Shown piece by piece: positions 8,664 to 16,262 of a stretch of DNA of 64,000 nucleotides; the stretch's first letter is position 1, and each line of letters begins with the position of its first letter. The position numbers and the translations under genes were made by a program. The DNA comes from Streptomyces flavofungini (GTDB lineage: Bacteria > Actinomycetota > Actinomycetes > Streptomycetales > Streptomycetaceae): positions 3,976,001-4,040,000 of the forward strand of contig NZ_CP128846.1 in NCBI RefSeq assembly GCF_030388665.1. The letters are read 5' to 3'. The notes under the pieces were generated by a model, which did no database searches, was not told the DNA's origin, and was given only the letters and a program-made list of their open reading frames with translations.

Positions 8664-9827
8664 CTACCGTCGGGGCTCTCCCCCGGCGCGGTAGTGCTCG
8701 GCGAACAGCCGCGCGACGAGTTCGCCCCGGCTGGAGACCTCCGCCTTGCCGAAGACGGCCTTGAGGTGGTCGCGCACGGTGTGCGGGGAGATGAACAGCG
8801 TCGCCGCGATCTCGGCGGTGGGCAGCCCCCGCGTGACGAGCTGAGTGATCTGCAGCTCACGCGGCGTCAGACCGTACGCCTCGGCGACGAGGACCGCCCG
8901 GTCGGCGGCCGCCGCCGGTTCGATGACGACCGCCACCGGACCGGACTGCCCGGCCGGGCCACTGAGGCAGGACGCGTGGCAGGTCAGCCAGCACCCGTCG
9001 ACGGTCCGGATGCGTGTCCGCGCGCCGCCCGTCCGCTCCCGGCCCCGGGCGATCGCGCGGGCCTGCAGCGCGGTGGCGACCAGCCAGATCGGCACCCTCA
9101 GCCCCAACTGCGAGGGGACGGAGGGGCCTTCGGGGAGCCGTGAGAGGTGCTGCCGAGCCTCCTCGTTGATCGAGGCCGGTTCACCGGAGGGGTCGAAGAG
9201 CACCAGCCCGGGCGCGGGCGCGTCGGTGGGGCCGTCGGACGCGGACGGGCGGGCGAACCGGCGCAGCCGCGAGGCCAGCGGAGCGGACAGGCCGGCGAGC
9301 AGAGTGATCTCGTCCTCGCGGAACGGGGCGCCATCGCCCATGCGGAACAGGCTGATCACGGCCCATGGCCGGTCGCCGACCCGCAGGACGGCCCGCAGTT
9401 CGTCGCCCACGCCCTGGCTGCCGAGCAGTCGGCGAAAGCGCGCGCTCCGTGCGGGCAGGTCCCCGGTGGCCGCGCGCAGGCCGGCCGTCGGCACGGCGGC
9501 ACGGGCGAGGTCCCGGAACGGCAGGACGTCCTCCTCCAGGAGTTCGCTCTCCCAGTACGCGGCGCAGCCCTCACCGGAGCCGAGGTTCTCCACCAGCATC
9601 GGCGCGGTGATGAGGCCGGTCTCCGGGTCGGTGGCCGCCCACACCGCCGAGTCGAACGGCACGAGCCGTCGCAACTCGGCTGACGTCCGGCTGAAGAGGT
9701 CGTGCGTGCCGGTGGCCCGGTCCGCGCCTGAAAGCACCTTGGTGTGCGCGGACAGCACCTTGGTGCGAGCGGACAGCACCTTGGTGCGAGCGGTCAGCAC
9801 CTCGTCGTGGCGACGCGCAGCGGACAT
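8664..9827 (-). CDS. LuxR-type transcriptional regulator
   Basis: A 387-residue regulator. The C-terminal LuxR helix-turn-helix starts at LTPRELQITQLV and includes TAEIAATLFISPHTVRDHL. The N-terminal two-thirds resembles a GAF/PAS-type sensor (LVPFDSAVWAATDPETG and SLFRMGDGAPF); there is no receiver Asp pocket, so it is not a classical response regulator. The ATG at 9827 is chosen because upstream sequence becomes Arg/Pro-rich and non-coding. The first 25 residues contain the heptapeptide VLSARTK three times, from a 21-bp DNA repeat. Divergent from an FAD-dependent oxidoreductase at 10019, a plausible target. Confidence 0.85.
   Translation of the reverse strand: MSAARRHDEVLTARTKVLSARTKVLSAHTKVLSGADRATGTHDLFSRTSAELRRLVPFDSAVWAATDPETGLITAPMLVENLGSGEGCAAYWESELLEEDVLPFRDLARAAVPTAGLRAATGDLPARSARFRRLLGSQGVGDELRAVLRVGDRPWAVISLFRMGDGAPFREDEITLLAGLSAPLASRLRRFARPSASDGPTDAPAPGLVLFDPSGEPASINEEARQHLSRLPEGPSVPSQLGLRVPIWLVATALQARAIARGRERTGGARTRIRTVDGCWLTCHASCLSGPAGQSGPVAVVIEPAAAADRAVLVAEAYGLTPRELQITQLVTRGLPTAEIAATLFISPHTVRDHLKAVFGKAEVSSRGELVARLFAEHYRAGGEPRR
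9733..9803. repeat. 21-bp tandem repeat carrying phased palindromes
   Basis: Three full 21-bp units and a degenerate fourth inside the 5' end of the luxR-type gene. Each unit holds GCACC-TT-GGTGC (the first has GGTGT), at 9734-9745, 9755-9766 and 9776-9787. A 21-bp period is two helical turns. Confidence 0.8.
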
Positions 9828-10018
9828 GGAGACACCCCCGTGTTCTGGACGCGGACCAGCGTGCCCGTCCTCCCGTCCCGCACCAACCCCCTGTTCGAGG
9901 GGGTCGTTCCCGGGCCGGTCACCGCTCGCGGGGGATGGGGCCCCGCACCGGGAGCGGCAAGGCTCGAAGAGGCCGCGGCTTCCATTCGACCGCGGCTCAC
10001 GACGTGAAGGGGAAGAGC

Positions 10019-11440
10019 GTGGACATCGCCGTCGTCGGAGCGGGTGCCGCCGCGGTCGGCCTGCTGGACACACTGGCGGCCACCGCCGACAGACCGGGGA
10101 CCATCACGGTGTTCGAGCCGTCCCCGCAGCTCTGGCGGGGCCGCCCGTACGGGCCGGACCTGGACACGGTGCTGGTCAACTCGCCACCGGCCCTCATGTC
10201 GATCCGTCACTCGGACTTCGGGCACTACGCGGCCTGGCTGGGCCCGCGCGGCACCGCCCACCTCGATGAACGGCTCGGCCAACCACTGGTCCCGCGCGCG
10301 CTCTACGGCTCGTACCTCGCCCACACCGCGGAGACGGCGTCGGCGGCCCTGAGCGCGAACGGCTGGCAGGTCCGCGTCGTCGTCGGCCGCGTCACCGGCG
10401 CCACCCGGCGCGGAGCCCGCTGGTCGCTGCGCACCCAGGACGGACGCGCGCACGAGGCCGACCACGTGGCCCTGTGCGTGGGCGGGGGAACGCCGCGGGA
10501 CCACTACGGCCTCGACGGCGCCCCGGGGTACGTGAACGATCCGTATCCGCTGGCCCGCGCACTCGAACGGGTTCCGCTCAGCAGCAGCGTCACGGTCATC
10601 GGGACCGGCCTCACCGCGGTCGACGTCGTCGTGTCGCTCGCCGCACGCGGACACACCGGGCCGATCACGCTGCTGTCCCGCAGTGGCGTGCTGCCCCACG
10701 TGTGGCAGCGCCCGCTCGGCCACCGGCCGCGACAGCTGACCGTCGAGCGGGTGGCGGCGCTGCACCGGGACCGCGGTGCCGTCACCCTCGATGACCTCGT
10801 CGGGCTGCTGAGCTCGGAACTGGCCGAGGCAGGAGAGGACTTCGGCGAACTCGTGGCCGATCTCCTCGCGACCGGGACCGAAGATCCGGTACGGCGCCTG
10901 CGGAAGCACCTGGCCGCCGTCGAGGATCCTGGGCGCGGCCGCCGACTCCTCCAGGAAACGGCGCACAGCGTGGGCCCGTACGCGTGGCGACTGCTCTCCG
11001 AGCCCGACCGCGCCCGGCTGCTGCGTCACTTCCGCACGGCGACGAGCGTGGCCTCGCCGATGGTGCCGGTGAACGCCGCCACCCTGATGCGGCTGGCGGA
11101 CGCCGGGCAGCTCACCGTCGTCGCGGGCGTCCGCGGGATCGAGGCGTCGGACGGCGGGTTCCGGGTGCACGGCAACCACGGGGACAGCGCATCTGACGTC
11201 GTCGTCAACGCCGTGAACCCGCCCCCGCACGCGATCCCGCGGGCAGCCGGACCGCTGGTCACCGCCCTGCTGGCCGACGGCTCCGCGGAACCGCACCCGG
11301 CCGGCGGTCTGGTTCCGGCCGACCCGCGCCTGCACGTGGTGGGAGACCTCGCCGGGGGCGGTTCGTTCCTCACGTCCAGCATCCCGGGCACGGCGGCCCG
11401 GGCCGCGCACGCGATCGTCGCCCCGGGACCCGGTCAGTAG
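10019..11440 (+). CDS. FAD/NAD(P)-binding oxidoreductase-like protein
   Basis: A 473-residue protein with two Rossmann signatures: VAVVGAGAAAVGLL-like at the very N-terminus for FAD, and VIGTGLTAVDVV mid-protein for a second nucleotide. The closing motif HVVGDLAGGGSFLTSSIPGTAARAA is typical of flavoprotein C-termini. It resembles the FAD-NAD(P)-binding family often annotated only at superfamily level, so the substrate is unknown. The GTG at 10019 has AAGGGGAAG 5 bases upstream. Divergent from the LuxR regulator; the 191-bp gap between them holds both promoters. The 3' end lies in a 23-bp tandem duplication. Confidence 0.8.
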   Translation: MDIAVVGAGAAAVGLLDTLAATADRPGTITVFEPSPQLWRGRPYGPDLDTVLVNSPPALMSIRHSDFGHYAAWLGPRGTAHLDERLGQPLVPRALYGSYLAHTAETASAALSANGWQVRVVVGRVTGATRRGARWSLRTQDGRAHEADHVALCVGGGTPRDHYGLDGAPGYVNDPYPLARALERVPLSSSVTVIGTGLTAVDVVVSLAARGHTGPITLLSRSGVLPHVWQRPLGHRPRQLTVERVAALHRDRGAVTLDDLVGLLSSELAEAGEDFGELVADLLATGTEDPVRRLRKHLAAVEDPGRGRRLLQETAHSVGPYAWRLLSEPDRARLLRHFRTATSVASPMVPVNAATLMRLADAGQLTVVAGVRGIEASDGGFRVHGNHGDSASDVVVNAVNPPPHAIPRAAGPLVTALLADGSAEPHPAGGLVPADPRLHVVGDLAGGGSFLTSSIPGTAARAAHAIVAPGPGQ

Positions 11441-11483
11441 TCGCCCCGGGACCCGGTCAGTAACGGTCCTGGTCCCGGTCAGG
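11418..11483. repeat. 23-bp duplication spanning the stop codon
   Basis: Two 23-bp units (11418-11440 ending TAG, 11441-11463 ending TAA) differ by one base, with a degenerate third copy after them. Short CTTCAGGGC repeats follow to about 11521. Confidence 0.8.
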
Positions 11484-11521
11484 ACGACTTCAGGGCGCCA
11501 GGACTTCAGGGCTTCAGGGCT

Positions 11522-12997
11522 TCAGGACTTCTTCAGGACCGCCTTCATCACCGCCTTGGCGATCGGCGCGCCCAGCTTGCCGCCCGCGATCTCGGAGCGG
11601 GTGATGTCCATGTCCTCGGGGTCGACGAGCACCGCGACCGCCACCGGTGACGTGCCGTCGGACTGCTTGGCGTAGGACACGAACCACGCGTACGGCCGCT
11701 GGTCGCGCACGTTCGAGCCGTGCTGCGCGGTGCCGGGCTTGCCGCCGACGGTGACGCCGTCGATGGCCACCTTGTCGCCGGTGCCGTCGGTGACCGTGTA
11801 CTCCATCATCTCCTGCACCTTGCGCGCCGTCTCCGGCGAGACGGCCTGCTCCATCTCCTCCGGCTCCGTCTTCTCGACCGTCGAGAGGTCGGCGCCGCGC
11901 AACTCCTCGACCAGGTACGGCTTCATGAGCTTGCCGTCGTTGGCGAGGCCCGCGGTGACCATGGCCATCTGGAACGGCGTGGTGGTGACGCTGCCCTGGC
12001 CCATGCCGGTGAGCGCCGTCCCCGGCTTGTCCGGCTTCTCCGGGTAGCCGCTCGCGGCCGTCCGTACGGGCATGAACTGCTCTTCGTTGAAGCCGAACCG
12101 CTCCGCCGTCTCCCGCATCTTGTCCTTGCCGGTCCTGAGCGCCGCGTCCAGGAAGACGTTGTTGCACGACCACTGCATCGCGGTCTTCATCGACACCTTG
12201 TCGCACATGTCGTTCGGCACGACGTTGCCGATCTCCGTCGAACTCTGCGGCAGCCGGTAGGGGGCCCGCGCACGGGACCGCGTGTCGATGTCGTCGACCG
12301 TGCCGTGCTCCAGGGCTGCCGCCGCGGTGAGGATCTTGAAGGTCGAGCCCGGCGGGTACGCCTCACGGAACGCCCGGCTGTTGAGCGGCTTGGCCTTGTC
12401 CTTGCTGAGCTTCTCGAACGCCCGGCCGTCCTTGCCGGAGATCCCCGAGAACACCGACGGGTCGTACGAGGGCGTGCTCGCGAGCGCCAGGATCTTCCCG
12501 GTGCGCGGGTCGATGGCGACCACCGCGCCCTTGGCGTCCAGGTCGGTCAGGCCCTTGTAGGCGGCCTTCTGCGCCTTCGGGTCGATGGTCGTGACCACGT
12601 CGCCGCCCTTGGGCCGCTCACCGGTCAGGGTGTCGAGGGGCGAGCCCAGCAGCCTGCTGTCCCTGCCCGTGAGCAGGTCGTTGTGCACGCCCTCCAGGAA
12701 CGTCTGGCCCTGGGACTGCGAGAAGAAGCCGGTGACCGGCGCGTACATCGGGCCGTCCTTGTAGACCCGCTTGTACTTGAAGTCCGATCCCGGCGTGGTC
12801 ACGGAACCCGTGACGGCCTCGCCGCCCACGATGATGTCACCGCGCGGCTGGCCGAAGTCGGCTATCTTCACGCGCCGGTTCTGCTCGTGCTCGGCGAGGG
12901 TCTGGGCGCTGACGAACTGCACCCAGGTCGCGCGCACGAGGAGGGCGAGGACGAGCAGCCCGCAGAAGACGGCTGCGCGGCGGACGGTCTTGTTCAT
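11522..12997 (-). CDS. Class B penicillin-binding protein (PBP2/FtsI-type transpeptidase)
   Basis: A 491-residue D,D-transpeptidase with one N-terminal membrane anchor (residues about 8-28). The penicillin-binding motifs are present: STFK at 218-221 (acyl-serine Ser218), SCN at 277-279 and KPGT at 420-423, a variant of KTGT. RRVKIADFGQPRGDI near residue 41 is the usual pedestal-domain entry. It cross-links peptidoglycan; no SEDS partner (FtsW/RodA) is adjacent. Its ATG overlaps the stop of the last of three tiny tandem ORFs (ATGA at 12994-12997), and the Shine-Dalgarno-like GAGAG lies inside that repeat, so translation probably depends on coupling. Confidence 0.93.
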   Translation of the reverse strand: MNKTVRRAAVFCGLLVLALLVRATWVQFVSAQTLAEHEQNRRVKIADFGQPRGDIIVGGEAVTGSVTTPGSDFKYKRVYKDGPMYAPVTGFFSQSQGQTFLEGVHNDLLTGRDSRLLGSPLDTLTGERPKGGDVVTTIDPKAQKAAYKGLTDLDAKGAVVAIDPRTGKILALASTPSYDPSVFSGISGKDGRAFEKLSKDKAKPLNSRAFREAYPPGSTFKILTAAAALEHGTVDDIDTRSRARAPYRLPQSSTEIGNVVPNDMCDKVSMKTAMQWSCNNVFLDAALRTGKDKMRETAERFGFNEEQFMPVRTAASGYPEKPDKPGTALTGMGQGSVTTTPFQMAMVTAGLANDGKLMKPYLVEELRGADLSTVEKTEPEEMEQAVSPETARKVQEMMEYTVTDGTGDKVAIDGVTVGGKPGTAQHGSNVRDQRPYAWFVSYAKQSDGTSPVAVAVLVDPEDMDITRSEIAGGKLGAPIAKAVMKAVLKKS

Positions 12998-13026
12998 CGG
13001 TCGCTCTCGTTTTCGCTCTCGTTCAT
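12994..13026 (-). CDS. Mini-ORF 3 of a tandem overlapping chain
   Basis: Ten codons reading M-N-E-S-E-N-E-S-D-R then TGA. Its ATG overlaps the stop of mini-ORF 2 and its own stop overlaps the ATG of the PBP gene, both as ATGA. Whether the peptide is made or has any role is unknown; the reading frame and overlaps are seen directly. Confidence 0.55.
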   Translation of the reverse strand: MNESENESDR

Positions 13027-13055
13027 CGGTCGCTCTCGTAGTCGCTCTCGTTCAT
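13023..13055 (-). CDS. Mini-ORF 2 of a tandem overlapping chain
   Basis: Ten codons reading M-N-E-S-D-Y-E-S-D-R then TGA, with ATGA overlaps at both ends. GAGGG lies 6 bases upstream of its ATG, within mini-ORF 1. Confidence 0.55.
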   Translation of the reverse strand: MNESDYESDR

Positions 13056-13084
13056 CGGTCGCCCTCGTAGTCGCTCTCGTTCAT
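13052..13084 (-). CDS. Mini-ORF 1 of a tandem overlapping chain
   Basis: Ten codons reading M-N-E-S-D-Y-E-G-D-R then TGA. Its ATG overlaps the stop codon of the upstream esterase gene (ATGA at 13081-13084). The nearest purine-rich site upstream is AGGAG about 12 bases away. Confidence 0.55.
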   Translation of the reverse strand: MNESDYEGDR

Positions 13085-14157
13085 CGTCTGCTGCGCTCCT
13101 GGTTCTTGGCCGCCCCGTGCGGGGGCCGCGGGCTCTGGTCGGTGAGGAAGCCGAGGACGGTGCCGGTGGTGTCCAGCGCCTTGCTGGCCGGGCCGAAGCC
13201 CTTGGGCGGGGTGACGCGCGTTCCGGGCCAGGTGTGACCGGCGTCGCGCACGACGAGGAGTTCGACGGGGACCGTGCCGGGGCCGGGACGCCACACGGTG
13301 CGGTCGTAGCCCTTGCGGGACTGCTCGGCCGGGGGCTTCGTACGACCGGCCGTGGCAAAGGCCTTGACGCTCGAGCGGGCCGACTTGGTTGCCATGATGG
13401 GCTCCTGGCCCTTGGGGGCGGGCCCGGGCCGGGCCAGGCCCGTGACCGGACGCACCGGGTCCTTGGCGCCGTAGACCACCATCACCGGCACCGGCCCCTT
13501 CGGCCGCACCTCGTCCCGCCCGGTGGGCAGCTGCCCCGCGACCGACACCGCCCCCGCCACCAGCTTCGGCCGGTCCGCCGCCACCCGCAGCGCCATCGAG
13601 CCGCCGTTGGAGAACCCCACGACGTACACCCGCCGGGGGTCGGCCCGCTCCGTGCGGACCAGCTTGTCGACCAGGGCCTGCGTGAAGCGCACGTCGGCGT
13701 CGGGGTCCGGGCGCAGCCGGGACGGCGCGGTGCCCGCGCCCCACGTCTTGCGCAGGGCCTCCGGGTAGGCGACCAGCATCCCGCGCGCCTTGGCGGCCTC
13801 GTTCAGGCCGGTCAGCTCGCGCATCTCGGCGGGGTCGGCGCCGCGGCCGTGGAAGGCGACGACGAGCGGGCGCGGGCCCGAGCCGGGCGCGGTGGGCTTG
13901 TGCAGCAGGTAGTCGCGGGTGGTGCCGTCCACGCGCAGCCGCTCGCGGGTGTCGGCGGCGGCCGACGGCTTCGCGGAGTGCGAGGACTGCGGGGACTTCG
14001 AGGACTTCGAGGACGTGGCGGAGTCGGACCCGGAGTCGGATGCGTCGGCGCAGCCCGCCGTGAGGGCGAGGCCCACGACGAGGACACCGGACCAGCGGCG
14101 CACGGCACTCCGACGACGTACACGAGCGGAGGCGGGCCGTACCGAAGAGAGCGTCAT
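13081..14157 (-). CDS. Alpha/beta-hydrolase lipoprotein (PHB depolymerase/LpqC-like esterase)
   Basis: A 358-residue exported lipoprotein with lipobox LTAGC (Cys36) and a low-complexity Ser/Lys linker. The hydrolase domain has the oxyanion-hole segment VVAFHGRGAD, the nucleophile elbow VVGFSNGGSM (GxSxG) and the catalytic-His region RDAGHTWPG. It should hydrolyse an ester outside the membrane; the substrate (polyhydroxyalkanoate, feruloyl or other) is not decidable. Its stop codon starts the mini-ORF chain leading to the PBP gene, so the two genes appear to be one transcription unit. Divergent from the LysR gene. Confidence 0.82.
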   Translation of the reverse strand: MTLSSVRPASARVRRRSAVRRWSGVLVVGLALTAGCADASDSGSDSATSSKSSKSPQSSHSAKPSAAADTRERLRVDGTTRDYLLHKPTAPGSGPRPLVVAFHGRGADPAEMRELTGLNEAAKARGMLVAYPEALRKTWGAGTAPSRLRPDPDADVRFTQALVDKLVRTERADPRRVYVVGFSNGGSMALRVAADRPKLVAGAVSVAGQLPTGRDEVRPKGPVPVMVVYGAKDPVRPVTGLARPGPAPKGQEPIMATKSARSSVKAFATAGRTKPPAEQSRKGYDRTVWRPGPGTVPVELLVVRDAGHTWPGTRVTPPKGFGPASKALDTTGTVLGFLTDQSPRPPHGAAKNQERSRR

Positions 14158-14197
14158 ACCGGGAGCAGATCAGCGCCGGGCCCCCTATGTCCAAGTT

Positions 14198-14233
14198 CGA
14201 TATCACTCACGTATTCATTAATCTGCGATATCG
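14198..14233. promoter_or_regulatory. Candidate LysR operator in the divergent region
   Basis: Inverted repeat CGATATC (14198-14204) and GATATCG (14227-14233) separated by 22 AT-rich bases, located in the 85-bp gap between the esterase lipoprotein gene and the LysR gene. Symmetric AT-rich sites between a LysR gene and its divergent neighbour are the usual arrangement for this family. Confidence 0.45.
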
Positions 14234-14242
14234 TCGCTGCTC

Positions 14243-15211
14243 GTGGACCTGATGCGGCACCTGGAGTGCTTTGTGGCTGTTGCGGAAGAGTCACATTTCG
14301 GTCGGGCCGCCGAACGCCTCGGCATGGCCCAGCCGCCCCTGTCGCAACGCGTCCAGCGTCTGGAGCGCCACCTCGGCGTGCGTCTCTTCGAGCGCACCAG
14401 CAGGCAGGTCACCATCACCAAGGCCGGGACACTCCTCCTCGACGAGGCCCGCGAACTGCTCGCCCGTTCCGAGGCGCTGCTCGCCACCGCCCGCCGCATC
14501 CGCGACGGCGAGAGCGGCCTGCTGCGCGCCGCGCTCCCGCCGGACATCGCGGGCGAGACCGTCGCCGCCCTCCTCGCCGACTTCCGCCGCCACCACGCGG
14601 GCGTCGAGCTGGAGCTGCGCGAGCTGACCACCACCCAGCAGCTCGCCCAGCTCACCGCGCACGACCTGGACGTCGGCCTCATCCACCACCCGTGCGACGT
14701 CACCGGCCTCGAACTCGGCCCGGTGCTGCGCCGCGAGGTCGGCGTGCTGCTGCCGCGCGGCGCCCCCGCCGCCGCGCTCGCCGAGGTCCCGCTGACCGCC
14801 CTCAGCGGCTACGACCTGGTCCTCTTCCACCGCAGCGCCGCCCCCGCCCTGCACGACGACCTGCTCACCACCTGTGCCCGCGACGGCTACACCCCCACCG
14901 CCGTCCGGCACGGCCAGGGCGCCAGCTTCGTGCGCGGCCTGATCCTGTCCTCGCACGCCGTCGCCTTCAGCCCCAAGGACGCCCACCCCGCCCCGCCCCC
15001 GGGCACCGAGCCCGACATCGTGTGGCGGCCGCTCGCCGGCGCCCCGCTGGCCTGGCGGCACTCGGTGGCCTGGCCGAAGGGGCGCGGCGACACCGCGGTG
15101 GTGGCGTTCGCCGAAGCGGTCACGCGCGCCCTGCACGACACCGCCGCCCTGACCGCCGACGCGCCCCCGCGTCCGCTCCATCTGCGTCCGACCGCGGAGT
15201 ACTGGCTGTGA
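14243..15211 (+). CDS. LysR-family transcriptional regulator
   Basis: A 322-residue regulator with the N-terminal winged helix-turn-helix (LECFVAVAEESHFGRAAERL, then QPPLSQRVQRLE) and a C-terminal effector-binding domain (LLPRGAPAA and LHDDLLTTCARDGYTP). Such proteins bind small molecules and control divergent or neighbouring genes. Candidate targets are the divergent esterase/PBP operon and the beta-lactamase-like gene, whose GTG start overlaps this stop by 4 bases. LysR next to a beta-lactamase fold gene recalls the AmpR arrangement. The GTG at 14243 is used; ATG at 14252 is a possible alternative. Confidence 0.88.
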   Translation: MDLMRHLECFVAVAEESHFGRAAERLGMAQPPLSQRVQRLERHLGVRLFERTSRQVTITKAGTLLLDEARELLARSEALLATARRIRDGESGLLRAALPPDIAGETVAALLADFRRHHAGVELELRELTTTQQLAQLTAHDLDVGLIHHPCDVTGLELGPVLRREVGVLLPRGAPAAALAEVPLTALSGYDLVLFHRSAAPALHDDLLTTCARDGYTPTAVRHGQGASFVRGLILSSHAVAFSPKDAHPAPPPGTEPDIVWRPLAGAPLAWRHSVAWPKGRGDTAVVAFAEAVTRALHDTAALTADAPPRPLHLRPTAEYWL

Positions 15212-16083
15212 CCACGACCCCCATCCGTCTCCAGGACGCGTTCGCCGAAGCCGGCGTCACGGGCCGGCTGCACGCCGTCGACATCGACTCCGGCGCGGAG
15301 GTCGGCGTCGGCGCCGACCAGCCCGTCGTCACCGCGAGCGTCCACAAGCTGTGCGTCCTCGTCACGCTGCACGAGCAGGCCGCGGCGGGCCGCCTCGACC
15401 TCACCGAGCAGATCGAGTGCCCGCCCGCCGACCGCACGTCCGGCCCGACCGGGCTCGCCGCGATGCTCGACCCCGTACGGATGTCCCTGCGCGACGCCGC
15501 GTACCTGATGATGGCCGTCAGCGACAACACCGCCGCCGAACTCCTCCTCGGCCGCGTCGGCCTGGACGCCGTCAACGCCACCACGGCCCGCCTCGGACTC
15601 GCCCGCACCCGCGCCGTGCACAGCTTCCGCGAGATGTTCGCGTCCATGCGCGAGGACGCGGGCCCCGGCGGCGCCCAGGCCCTGACCGACCCCTACGTCA
15701 TCGCACGGCTGCGCGCCCTCGACCCCGCCCGCACCAACCACAGCACCCCGCGCGACATGACGCGCCTGCTCGGCGCGGTCTGGCGGGACGAGGCCTGCAC
15801 CCCCGAACACGGCGCCGCCATGCGTCGCGTCCTCGGCCTCCAGGTCTGGCCGCACCGCCTCGCCGCGGGATTCCCCTTCGACGACGTCCACGTCGCGGGC
15901 AAGACCGGCAGCCTGCCGACCGTCCGCAACGAGGTCGGCGTCGTCGAGTACCCCGACGGCGGCCGCTACGCCGTCGCCGTCTTCACCCGCGCCGCCCGCA
16001 CCGCGGCCACGCTGCCGTCGGCGGACGCGGTCATCGGGACGGCGGCGCGGATCGCGGTGGAGGCGCTGCGGGCGCCGTCGTGA
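15208..16083 (+). CDS. Class A beta-lactamase-fold serine hydrolase
   Basis: A 291-residue protein with the three class A signatures: SVHK at 44-47, SDN at 105-107 and KTG at 232-234. It lacks a signal peptide, so it may be cytoplasmic or use a later, unseen start. A canonical omega-loop ExxLN motif with the general-base Glu166 is not evident; the corresponding region reads SFREMFASMRED. It could therefore be a weak or non-hydrolytic beta-lactam-binding protein rather than a resistance enzyme. GTG start, overlapping the LysR stop (GTGA). Its TGA is the first triplet of a 24-bp tandem repeat. Confidence 0.82.
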   Translation: MTTTPIRLQDAFAEAGVTGRLHAVDIDSGAEVGVGADQPVVTASVHKLCVLVTLHEQAAAGRLDLTEQIECPPADRTSGPTGLAAMLDPVRMSLRDAAYLMMAVSDNTAAELLLGRVGLDAVNATTARLGLARTRAVHSFREMFASMREDAGPGGAQALTDPYVIARLRALDPARTNHSTPRDMTRLLGAVWRDEACTPEHGAAMRRVLGLQVWPHRLAAGFPFDDVHVAGKTGSLPTVRNEVGVVEYPDGGRYAVAVFTRAARTAATLPSADAVIGTAARIAVEALRAPS

Positions 16084-16262
16084 GGGCGGGCTCGGCCCGG
16101 TTCATGAGGACGGGCTCGGCCCGGTTCATGAGGACGGGCTCGGCCCGGTTCATGAGGGCGGGCTCGGCCCGGTTCATGAGGGCGGGCTCAGGTCCAGGCG
16201 GACGCCGTTCATGAGGGCGGGCGCGGCCCGGTCGTGGGGGGCGGGCTCAGGTCCAGTGGGGG
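16081..16262. repeat. 24-bp tandem repeat between convergent stop codons
   Basis: Four near-identical 24-bp units start exactly at the TGA of the beta-lactamase-like gene (16081, 16105, 16129, 16153), giving in-frame stops at each unit. Two degenerate copies follow. One contains CTCAGGTCCAG, a duplicate of the 3' end of the convergent gene whose stop lies at 16247. Confidence 0.9.

Larger units (their letters stand above)
12998..13084. repeat. Three 29-bp tandem repeats built of overlapping ATGA mini-ORFs
   Basis: Units start at 13084, 13055 and 13026 (minus strand), period 29 bp. Units 1 and 2 differ at one base and unit 3 at a few. Each holds a 33-nt ORF that shares 4 bases (ATGA) with the next one, so the period is 29 rather than 33. 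Every unit carries GAGGG or GAGAG 6 bases before the next ATG. Confidence 0.95.

Noticed and set aside
13117..16083. A 988-codon plus-strand open frame covering several genes
   Set aside because: Its first two-thirds is antisense to the esterase gene or out of frame with LysR, with Arg/Gly/Pro-rich shadow composition. Only the last 291 codons, from 15208, carry real motifs (SVHK, SDN, KTG).
12998..16262. Short direct repeats considered as CRISPR arrays
   Set aside because: Repeats are contiguous with no spacers, and no cas genes are present.
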